A stretch of 64,000 nt of DNA from Sipunculus nudus (lineage: Eukaryota; Annelida; Sipuncula; Golfingiida; Sipunculidae): assembly GCA_026874595.1 (NCBI GenBank), contig CM049309.1, forward strand, positions 50,690,079 through 50,754,078, given 5' to 3'. This document shows, piece after piece, positions 26,185 through 39,300 of the stretch. The notes under the pieces are model-generated. The model saw only the letters and a list, made by a program, of their open reading frames with translations. It was not told the DNA's origin and did no database searches. Position 1 is the stretch's first letter. Each line of letters begins with the position of its first letter. The translations under genes and the position numbers were made by a program.

Positions 26185-28157
26185 GGGGAGCATCCGAAAC
26201 AGGCTACCCCCACCCCTCATGGCGGAGGCTTGCATTCCTTAGAATGTATAACCTAGATACTAACTAAAATAATCAGAAACTGCTCCCGATGGACCGGCAT
26301 AGGATAAAAGATAAAATAGGTATAAAACGGGTAGAACTGTATGCATTGCAACCTTTTAGCTTTCACCGAAGATGTTAAATGCTAGTGTCAAAGATTACAC
26401 AGTTTCTATGTGATAACCATCATTATTTTGTTGAATACATGGAAACAAACATCAAATGGGCGTACAATGTAAATGTTTGGCTTTAAGAAGAACATTTGAT
26501 TGTCTTTGTAGGCTGCATAGTTGTAGGTTCAACATCAGAAAAAAGATTATTTAACAAAAGTAACTACTTTTTAGTATGTGCTTCTGCAAAACGATTTCTG
26601 TGACATTTAACATAATCAAGTCTAAATTATGTTTAAAAGATATGATAAAAGATAAGGTATTGCATTCCTCGTTAACATAAAAAAATGACTGGTGCGAGGT
26701 TGGGATTAAATTAAGGGCCGGCATACAAATAAAAATGATGGGAATGGAACGCTTTTGACCCGAAAGGCCTTATGTAACTATATAATGTGGCCGGATTCTG
26801 CAGGATTTCATCTTTTGCCGGGCGTGCTTTGATACCATAACAATCAGTCAACCAGTGTGTTTCATGATTTACAGACTCATTACTGATAAATAACACAGAC
26901 TCGTATTTATGGCTATCTCAGAGCACGTACTTGTTTCGGGATTAAAACTGTTCTAAGATTACACATAATTAGCGCATCCATCTGTGAGCAGTGTTTATGT
27001 AATCAAACCCCCAATATTTAATTCTCATCTCGGATGTTGCAGCTTACGGCGGAATAAAGAGCCTCATAGAACAGGAAGTTATCTTTCCTGACTGACTTGT
27101 ATTGGCTGGGCTTGCAAAAGTTCTTATGTAAGAAATCTATACATAATACTTCGGGATAATGCGTTTAAAAAGCATGTAGGAGAAACACAATCTAAGATAG
27201 CAATCTTTAATCAAACTGCCGGCAAAAACCAAGTCCCCGTCGTCTTTGAATGAAGAATGGTTGTTGCCCAATCCATTTATCGAGCGCTTTGAGACCTTTG
27301 CCATAAAGAACTGAATATAATTAGGTTCCCTCATGACGTCAGGGGTAGCTCTGTCGCATTGGTATACGGCAGAGAAAATTTCCTGTGAGGTTTGGGGTGG
27401 AACTCTTCAGGTCATAACCCTGGTTACTATATATTTCCCGATTGGTTTTGCTTGAGTGTAACCAAATCAAGAAATTCGATTGAAACAAAATAAGTGTTGA
27501 ATCTGGAATGGAAAAGGGGTTCCTGGGAATCAAAGTCTCCCCTCAAGATCTTCTAAAGCAGTTTATAATTTCTGTTGTTGGTTATTTGAAAACAATCCCC
27601 TTACATGATATTAAATATTATTCTAAATACCTTCCCGAGAGCAAGATCTTATGCTCAGTTGAGCTCCTAGCCTGCTATATCGTGAATTTTGAACAGGCAC
27701 GGAACTGATGGACCAATCAGAATGGCCTTTACAATACTACAAAGATTTCAAAACTTTTCAAGTTTTACAAGCCTTAATATGGTTGGTCAGATTCTCTATA
27801 ACGTCTCCCATCGTCAGACGATAGATCTAAAAATAGTTTCCGCCGCCGCGTAGACGGGATGTATACGAGCCACCTGATTGGTTCCATTATCTAATTGATA
27901 ATTCATGGAATAGCATGCTCGGGGGCTCGCTTATGCAAGGTACCTTGAGCTGCATGGCTCTCAGGAAGATGATTCTTAAACCTTTTCTTAGATCTTGAAA
28001 ATAACGTAATTATTTAGCATATATATTATCCACACTAAAGCGAGTACACCCCTCATATCACTACATGCAAGAATCATCATAATGCGTGCGTGGCCACCCC
28101 ATGTTTAATATCGACATCTTTATGCAATCTCACTATGTTTGTTAAGTCGCATGTTTT

Positions 28158-28226
28158 ATATATTCTGAAAGTGAACAACATTTGTTAAAGGCTCTTGGGG
28201 CGAGACTTGCAGTCTTCTAATCATAT
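28158..28226. repeat. ~60-bp direct repeat left of the LINE
   Basis: This repeat shares TATTCTG-AAGTGAACRACATT and then GGCGAGACTTGCAG-CTTCTAATCA with 30060-30122, with a few substitutions and in the same orientation. It is either a host sequence interrupted by insertion, or the 3' end of an older LINE copy. Confidence 0.65.
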
Positions 28227-28339
28227 TTCATATTACTAAACCGTTATTTTAACTATTTTTATGGGTTTAATGTCCTTGACATTTACCTGACAGATCTACC
28301 TTAAGTGCCCTTCACTCATTCACTGATGATATTTATACA

Positions 28340-29878
28340 CGTATGGGCAGAGGAGATATGCAACTTGATATCTCGATATAAGTAAAGGTTTTGATACAAT
28401 TAATCACTCTTTACTTTTGAGTAAACTCAGCCAGTTAGGCTTCACTGTAGAGACAATAGCCTGGTTTGTTGCTTAATTTAAAGATCGTGTTCAACTAGTG
28501 GGATGCAACCGGTAAAACTGTAAAGGCTCATACGATTAATACGGGGGTGCCCCAAGGTACTGTACTCGGCCCTATTCTCTTCCTTTTATATATTTATGAC
28601 GTTTTACATTATAAGACCTGCAAAATGTATTGCATACGCTGATGACACAACTGTCTATTGCCATGGAAATACAGTATCTGAGGTGCAGCAAAACTTACAA
28701 AATGCGGCCCATGTAGCTTGTAATTGGTTCGAATTAAAAAGATTAACTATTAACATTAACAAATCTTCTGTCATGCTGCAAGGTACTAGAAGTCGCGTTA
28801 ATAATCATAGTCTCTGTATCATTGCAAATGGTATTTCATTACAGGAACCTTCTCAAACTAACCTCCTGATGTGACCATAGATGCTATAATCTATCATGGC
28901 GCCCACATGAAACAGCCTTATGCGAAAATTATCATCGAATCTAGCACTTTTACATGGACTTTGTAACGTATTATCAATCAATACATTAAAAACAGTCTAC
29001 AGTACCACAATTCAACCACACACGACTACCCGGTTAGTGTGTGGGGCAAAATGAAAACGTCAGTATGCCAAACAAAGGTGCCAAAAAAAGAAGCAAAATC
29101 GTGCTGCACGTATAGTTACCAGCTGTTACCAAGCGCAACCATACTGAAAGAGCTACAATGGCTTACAGTTTCTAAAAGATGTGAATATGTTATATCATAT
29201 CAATTCTGATGCATGGATATGTACACATCTACAATCCCAATAATTTTACGTTTTCCAATGATATTCCCAACTATGTTACTAGATCTGCAGCAAGAGGCCC
29301 CTATTTCAGTGCAAAAAACCGAGAAATGAGTTCTACAAAAATAGCTTTTCATACCGAGGTCCTTCTGTTTGGAACTCATTACCTGAAGAAATCGGGTCTT
29401 TACAATCATTATCAACTTTCAAACGAAAGGTAAAAGCTTTCCCTATATTTTCTTAGCTTTGTATAATTAAAGAGAAACTTTGAATAACATTATCTTTTTA
29501 CTTTTCAAATGATCCCGTTTTAAAATCGCGACGTGCAGAGTATATTCTGATTATACTGTGTTTTATTCTTTTAACATATCCTTTTAAGTCATCTGAAACA
29601 CATTTTTGACGTGATTGAATAATTCGGTTACTTGTGATTTGTACTTAGGAACGGGTTTTTGCATTATGATATATATGCCATAAGTATTGTCTGATATGTA
29701 ATAGATCATATTTATGTACTTGTATAATTTGTCCGTTCACCATAAGAATATTGTATGTTTTATCATTTTATGTATATTTTATCTTATTGATAGTGCCCCG
29801 TGTATATACAATTTCTTATAACTGAACTTGTTACCCAGTATAAATATTTTTGAATAAAATAAAATAAAAAAAATAATA
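28340..29878 (+). pseudogene. Decayed non-LTR retrotransposon (LINE), reverse transcriptase and 3' end
   Basis: Reverse transcriptase motifs appear in order: a degenerate motif A (SKGFDTINHSLLLSKL, near 28385-28430, with stops nearby), motif B GVPQGTVLGPILFLLYIYD (28543-28600), motif C AYADDTTVY (YADD at 28635-28646, one frame away from motif B), and the usual C-terminal phrase SVWNSLPEEIGSLQSLSTFK near 29365-29425. Stops and frameshifts separate them, so it cannot make an active enzyme. An A-rich tail (AAATAAAATAAA type) closes it near 29878. Motifs fit the CR1/Jockey group. The 5' half (ORF1 and endonuclease) is absent, as in ordinary 5'-truncated insertions. Confidence 0.85.
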
Positions 29879-30059
29879 GTATATTACTGGATTATGTGTA
29901 TTTCTTAACCAGCCTAAGTAACATCTTAATTTTAGTCTGCATCTTTATTTTAATTAAGATTTATTTTTTTATAGTCAGTCCTTTTTTATGCAATTGCTTT
30001 CCTGTAATAGCGTTTTACGCTTTACAAAATAAAATATTATTTTTTTTATTGTTATTATT

Positions 30060-30122
30060 TTATTCTGTAAGTGAACGACATTCGTTGAAGGCTCTTTGGG
30101 CGAGACTTGCAGCCTTCTAATC
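30060..30122. repeat. ~60-bp direct repeat right of the LINE
   Basis: Partner of 28158-28226. It lies about 180 bp of AT-rich sequence beyond the A-rich tail of the LINE. Confidence 0.65.
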
Positions 30123-31564
30123 ACTTATCGTCGAGGACACCGCAGAATCCGGCTTTACTTGTGTTAAACGACTGGTGTCGGGCATTTTTAAGTTTCACTA
30201 AATAAGAAGTAAGCCGCGAAAGTGTATGTATGTACTCTGCAGGGACAGCGAGGCATGCAACTTACAAACAGTAAACATTGACGAGTAGTGTTTAAAAAGT
30301 TAAAGCATTTTTTCTGTTTAAAATAAATTTGAACATAACTACAATGATGAAATGATTATAAATGATTAAGTTTTTTTAAATTTTTCTTTTATCTTTTTTA
30401 TTTAGAAATATAAACTTTCACTATAAAAACTCCGGGTACTTTTGTTGGAAATATGTACTTTCATAAACTCTCCGATAATAATGTCTTCAGTTATAATGCC
30501 AAGTGTTTACGTGAAAGCAATGGTCTCGCTAACCTACAATGAGAGCCAAAATTGATCAAACCGATCAAGTAATCCCGGGCAACATTCCAGAAGCGTGTTG
30601 GTGAATATTTGCAAAGTTAGGCTCTGCATTGCTTCATGAGCGCGGCACTTATACATCGTGATAAATTGAGAATACTGTTGTTTGCTTTGTCATCAAAGCA
30701 CTAAACCAAACACTGTCAGCGCACGTTCCGTAAAATTTGCCCCCGAACTAGAGATCACTCGCATCTCCTGCCGGCGAGGCGAACCGGCCACCCGTGCTGT
30801 AATTGTTCAATCGTGTCACACGCCAATCTTAATTTTATGAAGGTAATAAGAGACGCCCCTGATCGATTTTAAGTGGATACTAAGTATCACTTCCGTGGTA
30901 ATTTTTCTTCTCTAATCACCAACTGGATTATCATAAATGATCACAAGACTTCCATCGCATACTAATGTAACTAACACCGGGGAAACCTTAAAACCAACTT
31001 AATCAGAGCACCGGGTTTTCGATTGCTTCAGATGTTCGTAATCTACTTTTTATCAGATATATGTTTGGCACTGAGCACCAAGCACATCCTCTCAGCTGGC
31101 CCTAGATTAAAGTTTAATCTAACTAATTAACAGATTCCACCCGTCGACGGAACCAGGAACATTTTAATTCAAGGAAGGTTAAACCTATGGGCATAAAACC
31201 CCGTCACCTAAATCTACAACATATTTTTGAATTTCACTGTTAGGATTTCATTTAACGAACGTGCTTCCTATTTCTGCGGAGTCATTAGAATTCCAAGTCA
31301 CAAATACCATTACGGCAGCTTGGAATAGATAACAAGAGAGGTGTGTGCAGGTGAATTCAGTTTGAAATGTCAGAGTTAATGGCGGACCTGCATTTCCTTG
31401 TATTTTGCAGCTTATGTCTGGACGTGTTACTAGCGCTGGCGTATGTGTAAACACGCAAGGCGCCCACGACTGCTGAGGTAACAACCCCAGGGCTTGGTAA
31501 TATCAGTATCTTTTTAACATATTTATGTTTGTGCAATATTGATCAGAAAGATTACTGCTGTAGA

Positions 31565-32290
31565 AATAATGGCGATGGCGAAGATTATAATGATGATGAT
31601 AATGATGATGAAGAGGGTTGTTATTATGGTTACGATGGCGGAGGGTGTTCGAGATAATTAGGTATATCGTTCAGATATAAGCGGTAATTTTGCGAGTACG
31701 GTGGCGATGAGAATGTAGTGGCTATCAGCTATACCAGAAGTTGTTAATTGTATATCGGGACGTAAATGTAAAAAAATTTGGTCGGTGGATATGATACTTA
31801 AGATATTATTGATGTTAATACAGCAGCAACCTTAGGGATCTTTTTTCCAGTTCTTACTTTATATGGTGATAGTAAGTAAAATGATTAGTAGTTATGATCA
31901 GTATGCTCATGATGATGGTGATGAGGCTGGAGAGGAACTAGATAATGTTTGTGATGATGGTGATGCTCTAGAGTATATAGTTATCAATGAATTAAGGACT
32001 ATCGACATGATGAAGATGCGTAATATTGACGGTTTGGCGAAGCGAAGGTGATTAAAAACATACTGGTAAATAACCCTGGAGATATTTTGGCTTTTTTTTT
32101 TTTGCAATGATGACGATGAAGATGATGATGATAATAGTGATGCTGATAGAATTATCGGTGGTGTTAGGTACTAGAATGATAACGACAATTATGCCTGTTA
32201 AGATGGCTAGAGGTTTAATGAAATTTTCCAGTGACTAATCAGTTATTAACTTTTGTGACCTAATGATGATGAAAAAGATGATGATGACGT
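31565..32290. repeat. Degenerate GAT-rich region
   Basis: Many short runs of GATGAT, GATGATAAT and GATGGTGAT are scattered over about 700 bp. They give short Asp-rich open frames in one direction (31863-32051) that I regard as a by-product of the repeat. Confidence 0.7.
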
Positions 32291-32658
32291 TATTTAGAAA
32301 GGTGTACAGGGCTGAGGGACTCTGCAGAAACAGCACTAGACTTCTTTAACCTGCTGCTGTATGTTTCACATAATAAGTCATAACATGAAAGCTCAAGGGA
32401 TAATGTTTTTGCACATGTCGAGTTCGTATAATTCCCAGAGCATGCATCAGCCATGCATAATCAATACAACTCAAAGTTGGCCTAAAGATCGGACACGTCA
32501 TGTCAGTTACATATGACAATATTTGTTCAACCTTAAACCCGATAACAACCAGAATATGGGACGTTTGTTACCGACGTGTAAAGATTTATGCTTGTTGTTT
32601 TATCCAAGGATTGGCGTCGAAACTCCTGGCATGTCATTGAGATTCCGATGTTACTCAC

Positions 32659-32770
32659 CTGCTAAACAGGTCGATATTGAAGAAGACGTATTCCCCATTG
32701 ACGAAGTTCAAATCATGGGCCTTCAACATAATCTCTCGAACCGATTCTTTGGATGCGCACAACACAACAA
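32659..32770 (-). CDS. NPR3-like: NPR3-like receptor, exon 2
   Basis: This 112-nt exon encodes VVVLCASKESVREIMLKAHD and then LNFVNGEYVFFNIDLFS. It corresponds to the segment of vertebrate receptors that starts with VVIMCAS and ends in YAFFNIELF. The acceptor is strong: a pyrimidine-rich run ending TTTCATTTCAG directly before 32770. The donor is CAG followed by GTGAGT. It begins with two bases completing the codon left by exon 1 (G plus TT gives Val), and protein alignment needs no further exon between them. The Cys in VVVLCAS is the expected partner of the Cys in exon 1B. It ends in phase 2. It was found by translation of the minus strand; it contains only an internal Met and so is easily missed by ATG-based ORF calling. 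Confidence 0.92.
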
Positions 32771-33776
32771 CTGAAATGAAAGACAAACAATGGGTTACTC
32801 GGGGTCACGCACGTATGTCGCCTTACGATTGATTTATTCCGATTGATTTTCTTATCTCTGGAGTGCAGGGAAGTATTTAACAACGATGTGTAGGCCATCA
32901 GTACGAGCTAGCTTTACGTGTGTAGGCCTCAGGCGACCTTTCTCACGTTTGGGACTGAATTAAGTGAAAACGTTCACCTTAATAGCTCATGCAAGTACTC
33001 AGATTTGGCAAGACGTATATGAACAGATTATGCAGTTCATAACATAACATATATAACAAAACAGATATAACATACATATCTTAATACAAAGAAACCAAGC
33101 ACAAAGTGCAAAATTTGACTAAATCCTAATCGTTCATTAAGATTTTGTCTATATGCAAATTAAGTATGTAAAGGTATGTATAAATATTGAAAATGGTAAC
33201 AGTGTAGCGCAAAGGATTTAAACGGACTTTGAGTAACGCCAAGCAAAGAAACTTTAGATCACACAAAACCGGGGTTCAGGAAACGTCGATTTATGAAACT
33301 AAACGTGGAAATGCCGAGGATTTTCCTGGCACGGCTTGTACCGGAATTTTCGACTTGCTTTCTGACAGAGGGTAAACACTGGAAGATGTAGTGGGTTTTA
33401 TTATGGTGGCCAGAATAAATATTACAGCCAAGAGAGCAAACACGCCGCCCTTGCCCTGCCACCGCGGGATGAAATAGTGCAGGTTTCACGATAAGAGAGG
33501 CTTTGTGCGGTCTTAAGATTAAGAACCATAGAGGGAAACAAAGACAGAGCCAACAACGCTATAGAAATCACGAATGCCATTTTAAAACAATACAATATAC
33601 GTAAACATGTGCTGGAGCTCGCTAACGCCGAATGCTAAATAGTCAAGGAAGAATCAAATGTGTTTCAAAGGCCTTGGTTAATACATTATTTCCCTTCAAT
33701 TATACCTTTAGCCTAAATCAAACAAACCATATAGACGTGCACATGCACCTAACGAATGTTCTTGTGAGATTCGGGT

Positions 33777-33779
<3 letters not shown>

Positions 33780-33872
<93 letters not shown>
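33780..33872. repeat. (TA)n microsatellite, interrupted
   Basis: A long TA tract with interruptions TACAT and TAACTA; about 1 kb upstream (minus-strand sense) of receptor exon 2. Confidence 0.95.
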
Positions 33873-33875
<3 letters not shown>

Positions 33876-34700
33876 TCACCCGTCTTATACACATTTCCAT
33901 GGATAAAGCAACCAATGTTGTTTAATATGTTGTGGTAATATCGTGGTCTATTTCTACAGCTTATTATATTGACCCATGAAGCCAGCAATGTGTATTTACT
34001 ATAAATAGTATCCGTATGTATATAGCGTCGTGAACATAGACTGACTTTTTTCTAGTCTTGTGGTAAAGCAACACAGTTGATTTGCTGATAAGCTTCGTAT
34101 CTTTGTAACCGGTCAAACACAATCTACTATAAATACTGGATCTAAGATACACATAGTATAAAATACACACAAAATATTACCTGGTATGTAAGCTGGGCTA
34201 ACACGCCGGTTGAGATACGATATAGTGAAAATTAAACGGTTCCTTAAGATTAATTGTTACTTGATGTTGTTGTCGTTATGCTTACTTACAAATAAACGGC
34301 ACCGACACCTGTGCCGGTACCTCATATGTTACTATTATTAAATAAAAGGTCTTATATTGCTTCCTCGAGGACGTTTTGTATAATAAAAGCACTTGTCGAA
34401 ATGAGAACATCACACCGCTATGTCAACCATGGATTCATTTCAGGTAACTTATTGAGCATTATAATTAAATAAACGTATTTCATAGTGATGAATAACACTA
34501 AATTATTCATCTTCAGTTCTTTCAGCTTATTTATTTATGACATTTTGGAAATAAGTTTCACTGCATGGATGTCCACTTTGAAGAGCTGCATTCAGGGGCG
34601 TATACGACATGATAGAAAGAGGATGACAAGCACCCCGGCACATGTTAACATGAATGCTGGGCGTGCTAGGGGACTAAAGACATTACGCTCACATGCAGAA

Positions 34701-34780
34701 GTACACGGAAGAAACGAGAAGTATATGAAATAAAACAGATGTACACGGAAGAAACAAGAAGTATATGAAATAAAACAGAA
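34701..34780. repeat. 40-bp tandem duplication
   Basis: GTACACGGAAGAAAC through AAATAAAACAGA occurs twice in a row (34701-34740 and 34741-34780) with two substitutions. Confidence 0.95.
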
Positions 34781-34839
34781 TTGCACGAAAAAACTACATA
34801 TGCGAGAAGCATATCCCTGACACCACAGGCATTATCGGG

Positions 34840-34930
34840 CGCCTCTTTTCGGGCAGTATGCGTTTTTAGACTATTTCCCAAAATGTGCTGGCCGAATAAA
34901 TAGGCGCGCCCCCTGCACCCCCTATAAATC
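34840..34930 (+). repeat. Dispersed repeat with CCCCCTGCACCCCCT end, copy 1
   Basis: TTAGACTATTTCCCAAAATG, then GGCGCGCCCCCTGCACCCCC, matches 40982-41041 with substitutions. Probably the end of a small DNA-type element; no terminal inverted repeat was established. Confidence 0.5.
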
Positions 34931-36222
34931 TGGTGCCGTTTATATACCAACGCTTATTCAGTCAAAATTCGGTTTTGCTCACTGTACAAGTTCACAATCA
35001 GGATGCATTATTAGAGAGCCAGTATACATTCTTGCTATACTCATCAAGCGGAAATCCTCATTCAGATCATTACATTCGGTTTAAAAAGGATTGGAGCGGT
35101 TTGAAATTTCCAGAAATTACTCCCATACGAGCATTTAACCCAAAAAGAGTGAACCTTAGACAAACTGTTTGCCTCATAAAACCAAAGTATTACGCAAAGG
35201 AAATATGAAACAAGTGACTCTCATAACAACAAGCTGAAGCTTGTGAAAGAGCTCTTGACACATCTTATAGTAAAACCTTAATAAATCTAAATTTTCATTG
35301 CGTGTACCAATTTCCGTACAACGTGTACCATGAAGACGTGATGGAAACAAGTATTTATCTTTATAAGTACACCAAGTTTCCCGCCTAACAGGAATTAATT
35401 ATATGTGCCTTGTAAAACAGGGAAAACTACATAATGCAGGTTTGGAAACCCTGTACCGAGGGCCCGCCTCGAGGAACATGGGGCCGATGTTGCCCATTAA
35501 CATAGTGAGGTCGTATGTACCACAACCGTTTTAATAACAGCCTCAGGTGGTTACCGACTTATTGGTTCAATTTACAACTTTAAATGCTTTTATATTATTT
35601 ATTTGTATGCCATTTTTTAGAGATACATATTAACGACCTCGTTTTAACACACACATATAAAGACTAAAAGAAAAAATACAAGATTATACAGGAGAACAAA
35701 ATAATAACTTAATTCAGTACCAAGAGTTCAAGATTACTACACAATGGAATATTCGACCTGCGTGAGTGTCCTTTTTTATACAACGTACTGCCACAGTACT
35801 GCTCCCGCTAGAAGAATGGTATCAGTTAGAACAACCATCTGTTTTGGGAAGTTGTTATTTTCCAACAGAGGTTAATCGAGGCAGCTCAGTGACGCCCAAG
35901 CATCAGGCATGAAACATGCAAACTTTCTATTTTTTACCGCGTCAGGTTTACTACGGCAGTCGTGTTATCTTTTGCCAACATAGTTTTTAAACAAGAAGGA
36001 TGCTTAGTTGCGTGCCTCAGACCATAAAATCCAGATTTTCTTTGCTGGTCTGCTAGCTTCTGGGAGGTAAACTCCTAGGAAAAAGGGATTGTACAAAGTA
36101 TGGCGTGGAAAAAAAAAAACAGGTACGGGAACGTTATCTTCTGCAGACTGGTGATAATTCATCGATTCTTCTGTCGCCAGCCTGAAACTATGAGACTGGG
36201 CTAATCTCAGATAAACATCTCA

Positions 36223-36393
36223 CCCCATACGGTGGCGCAAATGGATCGTCACTGTTCGAGATTTACCCCCGGGGGAAAGGACCAAGTTGATGTCGGAAAT
36301 CTCCCCCACGGGCGTGATGCTGAACAGCAGGCTACCGACTACATCTCTCGGCACTGTGCCATTCTTTTCTGCCTCAGCAGCTGGGGGTGAAAG
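36223..36393 (-). other. Unassigned open stretch with splice-like edges
   Basis: Minus-strand frame of 57 codons without a start, bounded upstream by TAA. It includes NGTVPRDVVGSLLFSITPV and ISDINLVLSPGGKSRTVTIH. Possible acceptors (CACCCCCAG at 36381, GAGGCAG at 36369) and a donor-like GTGAGA at 36223 frame it. Base composition is richer in G+C than the neighbourhood. However, the plus strand is also open in two frames here, and I recognise no family. Phase matching shows exon 1 joins exon 2 directly, so it is not a needed part of the receptor. Confidence 0.2.
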
Positions 36394-39300
36394 TTATGAT
36401 GCCACAACGGGCTAATGGAAAACATCCAAAGAGAAAACAGATAATGCATATCCCAAAGATAGCATAAAACAGAGTTAGATGTATCAGAGGACCCACTGCC
36501 GAGCTTAAGAATATCCAGAAGAAAAGGTTAAACGGACGGTCTTTAACGTTTATGAACTCAAGTGACTGAAGGCAGAGTTTTTTTGTCCTTTCAGGCTTTT
36601 AAATGACTTTAAAATGAAAGTAAATTATAAGGTTGTGACCAAAATGTTTTGTATACCGCCAAAGAAGAAACTGCTCGTTGTAAAATTAAACTTGAAAACT
36701 TGACTATTGATAAAATAATTCCAGAACTTCAAAACTATTCCCTCGTGATTATTTACCAAGAGCTCGTGTAGAAAAAACCTGAGCCTTAGACTACACAGAA
36801 ACCCTGCAGCAAAAGTTGGACCGACAAAAAAAAAGAGTCCGATAGTCCGATAACTTTTTCTTTGACTTCGCGATGGATTGCGCAAGCGCAGCACTGACGT
36901 TTTCGAATATTTCTGTATTTATTGACTGAAATTGTAATGTGATATCTTCTTGTCAAATAACATGTATGATATATAACCCTGATCGGTTTACCATACGTTC
37001 TGCAATTGGCGGAAAGCGTTTCTTTTTTGTGGATTTCTTCTCGGCAATGGCAATTTGTATTCCTTCTAATGCCAGAAGTATAATATATTGCCTCTTCTTT
37101 CATTATTGGTTATTTATAGGTCCTTTTAACAAGCTAGAAATACCTGTGATATTGATCAGGTAAAAAACGATCGTGATGGCTTTCTTCAAAGTAATTCATC
37201 TTATGAGCAGGCCGTCCGTGACCCAACCCTCGCCCGTAAAGATTTGATTTTCCTTTGTCAAACAACGCTTGGAATCCTGTACATTTTTTCCCGGAGACAG
37301 GCAGATCTATTAATTATTTTGAGAGATGCCAACTGTACAAATGGTAGCAGTAAACCTGGTTTTATTGCAGCATTGAACAAGCTGCCCATGGCAACGTGCA
37401 ATAATTGTAAGGTTAAGAGGGATTTGCTGATAAGGCCACTGACAGTGACAAATCTAAAATGACGCTCTGTTTGCATGGCGTCGTTCACGATGCATCAAAC
37501 AATTGGACTTATTGCATTCCGTCCCAGGTTCATCTGTTTCGGGGCATTTTCTCAGTTCTCCCCTCAATATTGCCAGGTAGCCACCGTATAGATGAAGCCT
37601 ACCCCTGCCAGGCAAACAGGTCTACCAAGATTGATAGTTTAACTGTCACTTGGGGCGAAATATATATCCAGTAGCTGCCATCAACTTGGGACACCTAAAA
37701 TAGATTTCAAGTGAAATTGTTTGTTACGCCTTGTCTTGCAGTCAGTCAATACTAAAACTCATCCATCACTGATATTAACGAACTTGTAAGGAATTCTGAT
37801 GTTTCGTCTTGTCAAAATTTTCCTTTAATCAACTAGTTGTTTAGAAAACTAAATTTAACCGAAGAAGTTTTGACTTGAGGGATCGCAATGGTCAGGTTAA
37901 CATTCTGAGTTCATATATGCAGGGCAAATTATAAGCTAACAAGGTGGGCGAATTGGCACTGATCTGAAGTTACAGTCTTTCGGCTGAACAACTCCCAAAG
38001 CCATGGCCCTGTCTGGCAATTTCTAACCAGCCATACAATCAATTTAGCTCTTCCACGTGAATATGGCCTGCAGTAAGACAGCATGCAGGGCTCGCTCCTG
38101 CACTTACCAATATCTGCTAGTCTCTTTTTGAAGTTTGCAGAAAGTAGTTTCCCCGACAGAGCATTTTAAAGCAGCGGACTTTCATTTGCTCGAGTGTAAC
38201 ATAAGTTTTATAGAGTTCACACCCATTACTGTTTATTATTTGGGTCAAATGGGGTCGCGACTGCCTCCCACTAATGTCTTACTAAAATTTTCTATACGAC
38301 CCCACCGGTGGGTCCCATGGTGAAATCCTGCAACGGACAAAGCTGTGAAGTAGCTATTTTCTACCAAATTCCAGACCATGCTGATTACTACTTTTAATTA
38401 ATCACCCGGTCTGTGCTCAACGTGTCCATTTTCCAAAGAGGAAGGTCTGCAGTTACGGAGAACCCTTTAATTCAGGCGGAGCATTAATGTATATTTGAAC
38501 CTTCTAGGGATCGTGTCTGGAAGGCACTACTGATGTCTAAATGTTAGAAAGCGGGTACAAAGTGCAGAGCTTTCCTATAACTAAGCAAACATGACTTCCC
38601 ACTCAGTATTATCTGATACCCATGTCGAAATCGTACCTTTTATGCAAAGGCACATAAGCCACAATACTATGAGGCTGCGGGCGAATGGGAATATTGCGGG
38701 AGCAGACGGATTCAGTTATATATATCCGCGGGGTATTGATCAAAGCCCGAGAAACGCTGCAATCTGAGAGTTGTACAGAAAGATCAGGGAACCACACCCT
38801 ATGGTCAACGTGCGGCTTCGCATTCCACCGCTACACCAACACAATAAGAGCCGAACACAGCAAAACCCAAACCACTCCACAAGAGTCCATTTCCGCCGCG
38901 GCCAGTCAGAAAAGCGTGCTTATCCCTACAGGTTTGCCCAGATGCTTAATCAGCCGGACTCGGGCGCTTAGACGCCAATGTTATCTCCGGATAATGTCTT
39001 CTGCATGAGGAAGCAAAATTTCCTTCATCAAACGGCTCAATTATTGAAAGCCCTCAATGCATGTTGTAGCCTAATCCACCCATCCCCAATTAACTACGGA
39101 GGTTAATAGCAGATTTTATTGGTTGAATCTCGATCATTTCGGGGAAAACAGCCAATTTCTGAATTAACGCGGGAACAACAGTGGAAAACAAAAACTAATT
39201 GTAAACTCTATAAATGCAAATATCTAAATTTGGCTGGTTTATGCGTTCAGACTAATACGGCTGAGTGAAGGCCATTTGCTCTTGCTTACTCCTTCAGCGG

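Larger units (their letters stand above)
17403..32658 (-). other. Intron 2 of the receptor gene
   Basis: It holds three long (TA)n tracts, the TRIM-like element, the dispersed repeat pair, the decayed LINE with its flanking repeats and the GAT-rich region. From 20.3 to 26.0 kb and from 26.2 to 28.1 kb nothing is recognised; the frames at 24221-24595 and 20491-20703 lack any known motif. Confidence 0.75.

Noticed and set aside
28596-28874. A functional reverse transcriptase gene
   Set aside because: Motif B and motif C are in different frames, stops occur around motif A, and the 5' half is missing; it is a dead fragment.
31863-32051. Asp-rich small protein
   Set aside because: Follows the degenerate GAT repeat; composition artefact.
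33632-33915. Open frames of alternating Tyr and Ile here and at 12860-13126, 18435-18647, 19005-19271, 55763-56094 and 60082-60493
   Set aside because: They are translations of (TA)n microsatellites.
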